Shown one piece after another: positions 13,009 to 16,159 of a stretch of 16,159 nucleotides of DNA (position 1 is the stretch's first letter; each line of letters starts with the position of its first letter). The translations under genes and the position numbers were made by a program. Below the pieces are notes generated by a model. It was given only the letters and a program-made list of their open reading frames with translations. It was not told where the DNA came from and searched no databases. This DNA comes from CAYSTL01 sp964516805 (GTDB taxonomy: Archaea > Thermoplasmatota > Thermoplasmata > Halarchaeoplasmatales > Halarchaeoplasmataceae): contig CAZEXI010000048.1 in assembly GCA_964516805.1 (NCBI GenBank), forward strand, positions 1-16,159, given 5' to 3'.

Positions 13009-13923
13009 CTACCCCATAAGTTCAGCCATGATAGCCTTTTGTGCATGAAGCCTGTTCTCAGCTTGATCAAAAACAACAGAATGAGGACCATCCATGACTT
13101 CACTAGTTATTTCTACTCCTCTGTGAGCTGGAAGACAGTGCATCACGATAACATCTTCATCAGCTTTGCTTATCAACTCTTTATTTATCTGGTATCCTTC
13201 GAAATCTTTCATCCTTTTTTCTTTTTCTTCTTCGTCTCCCATGGATACCCAAACATCTGTATAGATCACATCAGCATCTTTAACTGCTTCTGAAGGCTTT
13301 CTTTTGATATCTATCTCTGCATCGTTTTCTTTACCAAGTTCTACTGCTTTATCAACTATTTCCTGATCTGGGTCATATCCTTCAGGAACACAGGCAGTCA
13401 TATCCATGCCTACCAAAGCAGAACCTAAAAGAAGTGAATGACATACGTTGTTACCATCACCAACATATACCAGTTTTTGATCGAAATCTCCTTTCTTCTC
13501 TTTGATAGTAAGTAAGTCTGCAACTATCTGACATGGATGTTCTACATCATCAAGACCGCTTATAACAGGTACAGAAGAATTCTCTGCTAATTCAACCATC
13601 ATTTCATTATCAAAAGCTCTGTACATTATCCCATCAACGTATCTGCTGAGTACTTTAGCAGTATCAGCGATTGTTTCTCCACGTCCTAATTGTAGATCTT
13701 TGGGACTCAAATAAAGTGCATGACCACCAAGCTGGGTAGTACCTACTTCAAAAGATATTCTTGTTCTAGTACTTGGTTTCTCAAAGATCATTCCTAAACT
13801 TTTCCCTTCAAGTGGTTTATAAGATTCTCCGTTTTTGTACTTCTTTTTTATTTCGCCCGCAATTCTAAGCGTTTCGTTTAAATTGTCACTCAGATCTAAT
13901 ATAGATATAACATTTTTTGCCAT
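13009..13923 (-). CDS. argF: Ornithine carbamoyltransferase
   Basis: Makes citrulline from ornithine and carbamoyl phosphate in arginine synthesis (or the reverse in arginine breakdown). With the chosen start it has 304 residues, the normal length. Motifs: STRTR (51-55) and HPCQ (129-132) for carbamoyl phosphate; D224-VWVSMG (224-230) for ornithine; and HCLPAHRG (262-269) with the catalytic Cys263. The SMG and HCLP motifs separate it from aspartate carbamoyltransferase. The ATG at 13923 is preferred over the in-frame ATG at 13944, because GGTGA lies a few bases upstream of it and the product then begins MAKNVISILDL as in the family. The GGTGA contains the purC stop codon, so translation is coupled. 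Confidence 0.95.
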   Translation of the reverse strand: MAKNVISILDLSDNLNETLRIAGEIKKKYKNGESYKPLEGKSLGMIFEKPSTRTRISFEVGTTQLGGHALYLSPKDLQLGRGETIADTAKVLSRYVDGIMYRAFDNEMMVELAENSSVPVISGLDDVEHPCQIVADLLTIKEKKGDFDQKLVYVGDGNNVCHSLLLGSALVGMDMTACVPEGYDPDQEIVDKAVELGKENDAEIDIKRKPSEAVKDADVIYTDVWVSMGDEEEKEKRMKDFEGYQINKELISKADEDVIVMHCLPAHRGVEITSEVMDGPHSVVFDQAENRLHAQKAIMAELMG

Positions 13924-13927
13924 TATC

Positions 13928-14830
13928 TCACCTAAATTTTTCATTTGTCAATCTTGACATGATATTTACATATAGTTCAGAAGTTTCTTCTACAATATCA
14001 TCAGGTAATGGAGGTATCGGTGGTTCTTCCTCATTGTTTTCTCTAGCCTTCATCAATTTTTCATGATAACCTGTTTCTCTATAATATTGTCTAACAAACT
14101 CTTTACTCTTTTGAATAAAATTACCTTTTTCGTACTCATCTTTTTCCCAGAACCTATCTTCATCTGCGGTTCCAAATGTGTCTATAAGCATTATCTCTCT
14201 ATTACCATCCATAGCAAATTCCTTTTTACCATCGACATGTAATAAATCGTTTTCTTCTATGTTATCTTTGATCAGTTCATCTATATCGAACACTGCATCT
14301 TTGATCTCTTGATATTCGTTTTCGGTTAGACCCGATATCTCTAATGCTTCTTCTTTACTTATATTCCTATCAATATCTTCTAGTTTTGTAGTAACTTCAA
14401 AATAGGGTTCTGGAAGCTTTTGTCCGTATTCAGGCTTTTCATCAAAACCTAATTCTTCATAATCTATTTTCCCTTCTTTAATACGATCATGAAGTGATCC
14501 TGCTACATAATACCTAGCAATAAATTCAAGGGGTATCAAATAATTAGTTGTATCTTCATCAATTTTCTCATAATCTTCAATAACATCTACTTTTTCTACT
14601 TCCATGACCTGATCCTCAAGCATGTTTATAAAATGTGTATTTACTCCTAATTCCTCGCTCTTTTCAAACCAGTAAGATGATGTTTTACAGAGCGTTTCTC
14701 CCTTTCTTGGTATATCATTTGGGATTACCTTATCAAAAACAGATATGTTATTGGTGAAGAAAAATCTCAATTTATTTTCATCCACCTGATATACCTCTTT
14801 GACCTTTCCTTTCCTAATAAGTTTTTTCAT
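13928..14830 (-). CDS. purC: Phosphoribosylaminoimidazole-succinocarboxamide synthase (SAICAR synthetase)
   Basis: Catalyses the ATP-dependent joining of CAIR and aspartate in purine synthesis. The 300-residue protein shows GKVKEVYQV (8-16), the ATP-binding glycine-rich strand; ISVFDKVIPNDIPRKG (29-44); PLEFIARYYVAGS (100-112); VTTK (146-149) and LIDTFGTADEDRFW (215-228), the latter close to the family L-x-D-E-x-G-T-P-D-x-x-R-x-W but with Thr for Glu and Ala for Pro. At 300 residues it is the longer form rather than the roughly 240-residue E. coli type, and the C-terminus is acidic with a Pro-rich turn (EEPPIPPLPDD). GGGTG eight bases before the ATG is its ribosome binding site. First gene of the operon with argF and the aminotransferase. 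Confidence 0.93.
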   Translation of the reverse strand: MKKLIRKGKVKEVYQVDENKLRFFFTNNISVFDKVIPNDIPRKGETLCKTSSYWFEKSEELGVNTHFINMLEDQVMEVEKVDVIEDYEKIDEDTTNYLIPLEFIARYYVAGSLHDRIKEGKIDYEELGFDEKPEYGQKLPEPYFEVTTKLEDIDRNISKEEALEISGLTENEYQEIKDAVFDIDELIKDNIEENDLLHVDGKKEFAMDGNREIMLIDTFGTADEDRFWEKDEYEKGNFIQKSKEFVRQYYRETGYHEKLMKARENNEEEPPIPPLPDDIVEETSELYVNIMSRLTNEKFR

Positions 14831-14839
14831 TATGAAACA

Positions 14840-14880
14840 CCCAGGAATATGATTAAGGATAGTGGTTATATATTTAATAT
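14840..14880 (-). promoter_or_regulatory. Promoter of the purC-argF-aminotransferase operon
   Basis: On the minus strand TTAAATATATAA lies directly after the Nudix stop codon and about 25 bases before a predicted start near 14845-14850. The 50-bp gap is just large enough for a promoter and a short leader carrying GGGTG. Confidence 0.55.
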
Positions 14881-15303
14881 TTATGTATTTTCTTCAAGCC
14901 TTTCTTTAGCTTTTTCAAGTAAATTTTTTGCATTTCTAAATGTGAGTTTATCAAGTGCTTTTTCGTAAGGTAGCCAAATATAATCCTGATGTTCACATGA
15001 GATTTCTACTTCTTTAGTTTCGCTTTTACCTAGTAAATAAATTACTTTTTTATGAGCTAGATCGCCTCTTTTTCTATAAAAATAATCTATAGTCTCCTTA
15101 AAATCCTCATCTAACTCAACATCTTCTTCTACTATACTAGTTTCCTCTTCAAGCTCTCTAAGTGCGGTTTCTAAAGCACTCTCATTTTCTTCGACGTGTC
15201 CTTTAGGAAAGTCCCAGTGTCCTGCTGGATAATGAAGTAATAAAAATTGTCGGGGTTTTGTTTCCCTGAATATTATTACTCCTGCTGATATCTCTTCTAT
15301 CAT
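14881..15303 (-). CDS. Nudix hydrolase, Ap4A hydrolase-like
   Basis: About 140 residues, the size of a single Nudix domain. The Nudix box runs from G35 to I57 (G-x5-E41-x7-R49-E50-L-E-E53-E54-T-S-I), with Ser replacing the usual second Gly. It is preceded by SAGVIIFRE and HYPAGHWDFPKGH, typical of asymmetrical diadenosine tetraphosphate hydrolases and related MutT-like enzymes. Residues E53 and E54 would hold the catalytic Mg2+. Likely role: cleaving dinucleoside polyphosphates or other NDP-X compounds. The start is uncertain: ATG 15303 begins one base after the PAC2 stop, ATG 15312 overlaps that stop, and neither has a clear ribosome binding site, so reinitiation after PAC2 translation is likely. 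A TTG at 15342 is less likely. Confidence 0.85.
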   Translation of the reverse strand: MIEEISAGVIIFRETKPRQFLLLHYPAGHWDFPKGHVEENESALETALRELEEETSIVEEDVELDEDFKETIDYFYRKRGDLAHKKVIYLLGKSETKEVEISCEHQDYIWLPYEKALDKLTFRNAKNLLEKAKERLEENT

Positions 15304-15304
15304 T

Positions 15305-16087
15305 TTATCCATAAAGTGGTGGATGAGCACTGCGATGGTCAATATCCTTTTGTGCTTTATTTGCCTGATTAACCATCTTAGCGTATTGTTCTTCCAATTT
15401 TTCTGCGCTTTCTAATAGGGACTCAGTTTCTATATCCAATTCTTTATAGTCCGCAAATTTCTCTAACAGTTTAGCTGCAGCTCTTGGATCTGGCATTTGT
15501 GATTTACCCTCTATCATCATCCCAACTGTTTTTAGTTGATTTTCATGTGATTCTAATAACAATGAACTCGAAATTCCAGTTATAGCACCTCTAGAGATTA
15601 TATCTAAATCTAGGTCCTCTGCTTCAGTTTCTGCTGCGTGTGAGCTGAGAACACCCCATATTTTTTTATCTTCATCGGATTCTCCGTTTCCGCTTTTATT
15701 GGGTATTCCATCAAAGATAATAATTTCTTCCATATCGTAATCCAAAGCGAACTTGACTATAGTTTCAGCAAGTTTTGGAGAGAGGTCAGGTGGAATGACC
15801 ATGTCTGATTTTACTAATATCATTCCGTCCCCTGCAAAAAATCTGACAGGTCTTCTGGGTATACCTTCAAAAACTACTGCAGTTGGTGGAAATTTATCAC
15901 AATCTATAGAGGCTATTTGGTCCATATCTAAGCTGTTTATTAGTTGCTCTGCAGCAATACCACCTATCAATCCTGCGCCTGGAAAACCTGCCACAAGAAT
16001 GTCAACATCAGGAACTTCTTTATCTTTTTCAAAAATAACGTCAAAACAAACGCCATCATCACTATAAACCTTCTTTTCCTTCGGCAT
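15305..16087 (-). CDS. PAC2 family protein (proteasome assembly chaperone-like)
   Basis: A 260-residue protein of the PAC2 family, related to eukaryotic proteasome assembly chaperone 2 and the archaeal Pba proteins. Visible: the N-terminal strand and loop ILVAGFPGAGLIGGIAAEQLI (30-50), F-P-P-T-A (66-70), the central strands EEIIIFDGIPN (120-130) and a helix-rich C-terminal tail (about 215-260) with a possible coiled coil. Archaeal members bind proteasome components or related substrates through the C-terminus; here the exact role is inferred. The ATG at 16087 is preferred over 16111 because GTGAT lies four bases upstream and the product then starts MPKEKKV. It is followed at once by the Nudix gene, apparently as a two-gene operon. 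Confidence 0.88.
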   Translation of the reverse strand: MPKEKKVYSDDGVCFDVIFEKDKEVPDVDILVAGFPGAGLIGGIAAEQLINSLDMDQIASIDCDKFPPTAVVFEGIPRRPVRFFAGDGMILVKSDMVIPPDLSPKLAETIVKFALDYDMEEIIIFDGIPNKSGNGESDEDKKIWGVLSSHAAETEAEDLDLDIISRGAITGISSSLLLESHENQLKTVGMMIEGKSQMPDPRAAAKLLEKFADYKELDIETESLLESAEKLEEQYAKMVNQANKAQKDIDHRSAHPPLYG

Positions 16088-16089
16088 AA

Positions 16090-16159
16090 ATATCACTATC
16101 ACCCGAAACATATTAACTAATACTTTTATTTTTGCCTCTAAATTACGTTTTTAAGATAA
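16090..16159 (-). promoter_or_regulatory. Possible promoter of the PAC2-Nudix operon
   Basis: The 72 bases upstream of the PAC2 start hold no gene. AAAAATAAAAGTATT (about 16117-16131 on the minus strand) is the best TATA-like element and GGGTGAT near 16105 is a second ribosome-binding-like site. The true start site cannot be fixed. Confidence 0.3.

Overview
The window is AT-rich (by eye about one third G+C) and archaeal. The signs are TATA-type promoters, GGAGG/GGTG(AT) ribosome binding sites, a GPN-loop GTPase and PAC2 protein of the archaeal kind, an archaeal type IV pilin-like N-terminus and a box C/D guide RNA. The proteins are moderately acidic. A euryarchaeal lineage such as Thermoplasmatota, possibly salt-adapted, would fit, but that placement is inference.

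Layout. (1) Positions 1-6952, minus strand: one enormous open reading frame that runs off the left edge (2,317 codons inside the window). It has a pilin-like membrane anchor followed by CARDB-like, alpha/beta, von Willebrand A, jelly-roll-like and four PKD domains, so it is a giant surface or adhesin protein. (2) 6953-7165: a divergent promoter region with three consecutive palindromes. (3) 7166-9629, plus strand: seven small, tightly coupled genes that I do not recognise. Three have a single membrane span, most are coiled coil, one has a C-terminal zinc ribbon and one looks like a tandem PRC barrel. Three of the seven share a previously unnamed (to me) 20-residue element. (4) 9710-10054: a small Cys-rich protein. 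(5) 10055-11403, minus strand: a winged-helix regulator followed by a GPN-loop GTPase. (6) 11404-11833: a 430-bp stretch that is not empty. It holds a symmetrical bidirectional promoter with repeated operators, a short plus-strand transcription unit (a 32-codon ORF and/or a folded RNA, ending in T8) and, on the minus strand, a canonical C/D box sRNA. (7) 11834-16087, minus strand: PAC2 protein, Nudix hydrolase, then a purC-argF-aminotransferase operon.

How the parts fit. The right third is housekeeping: purine and arginine biosynthesis, an aminotransferase, nucleotide clean-up and a proteasome-assembly-like protein. The left two thirds look like a cell-surface locus. The giant pilin-anchored protein is divergent from an operon encoding small membrane-tethered coiled-coil proteins, which could form a cytoplasmic scaffold for the envelope. 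That functional link rests only on gene position. The best-supported new observations are the coiled-coil/PRC operon with its repeated element, the C/D sRNA with its two predictable targets, and the mirrored operators between the winged-helix gene and the short transcript.
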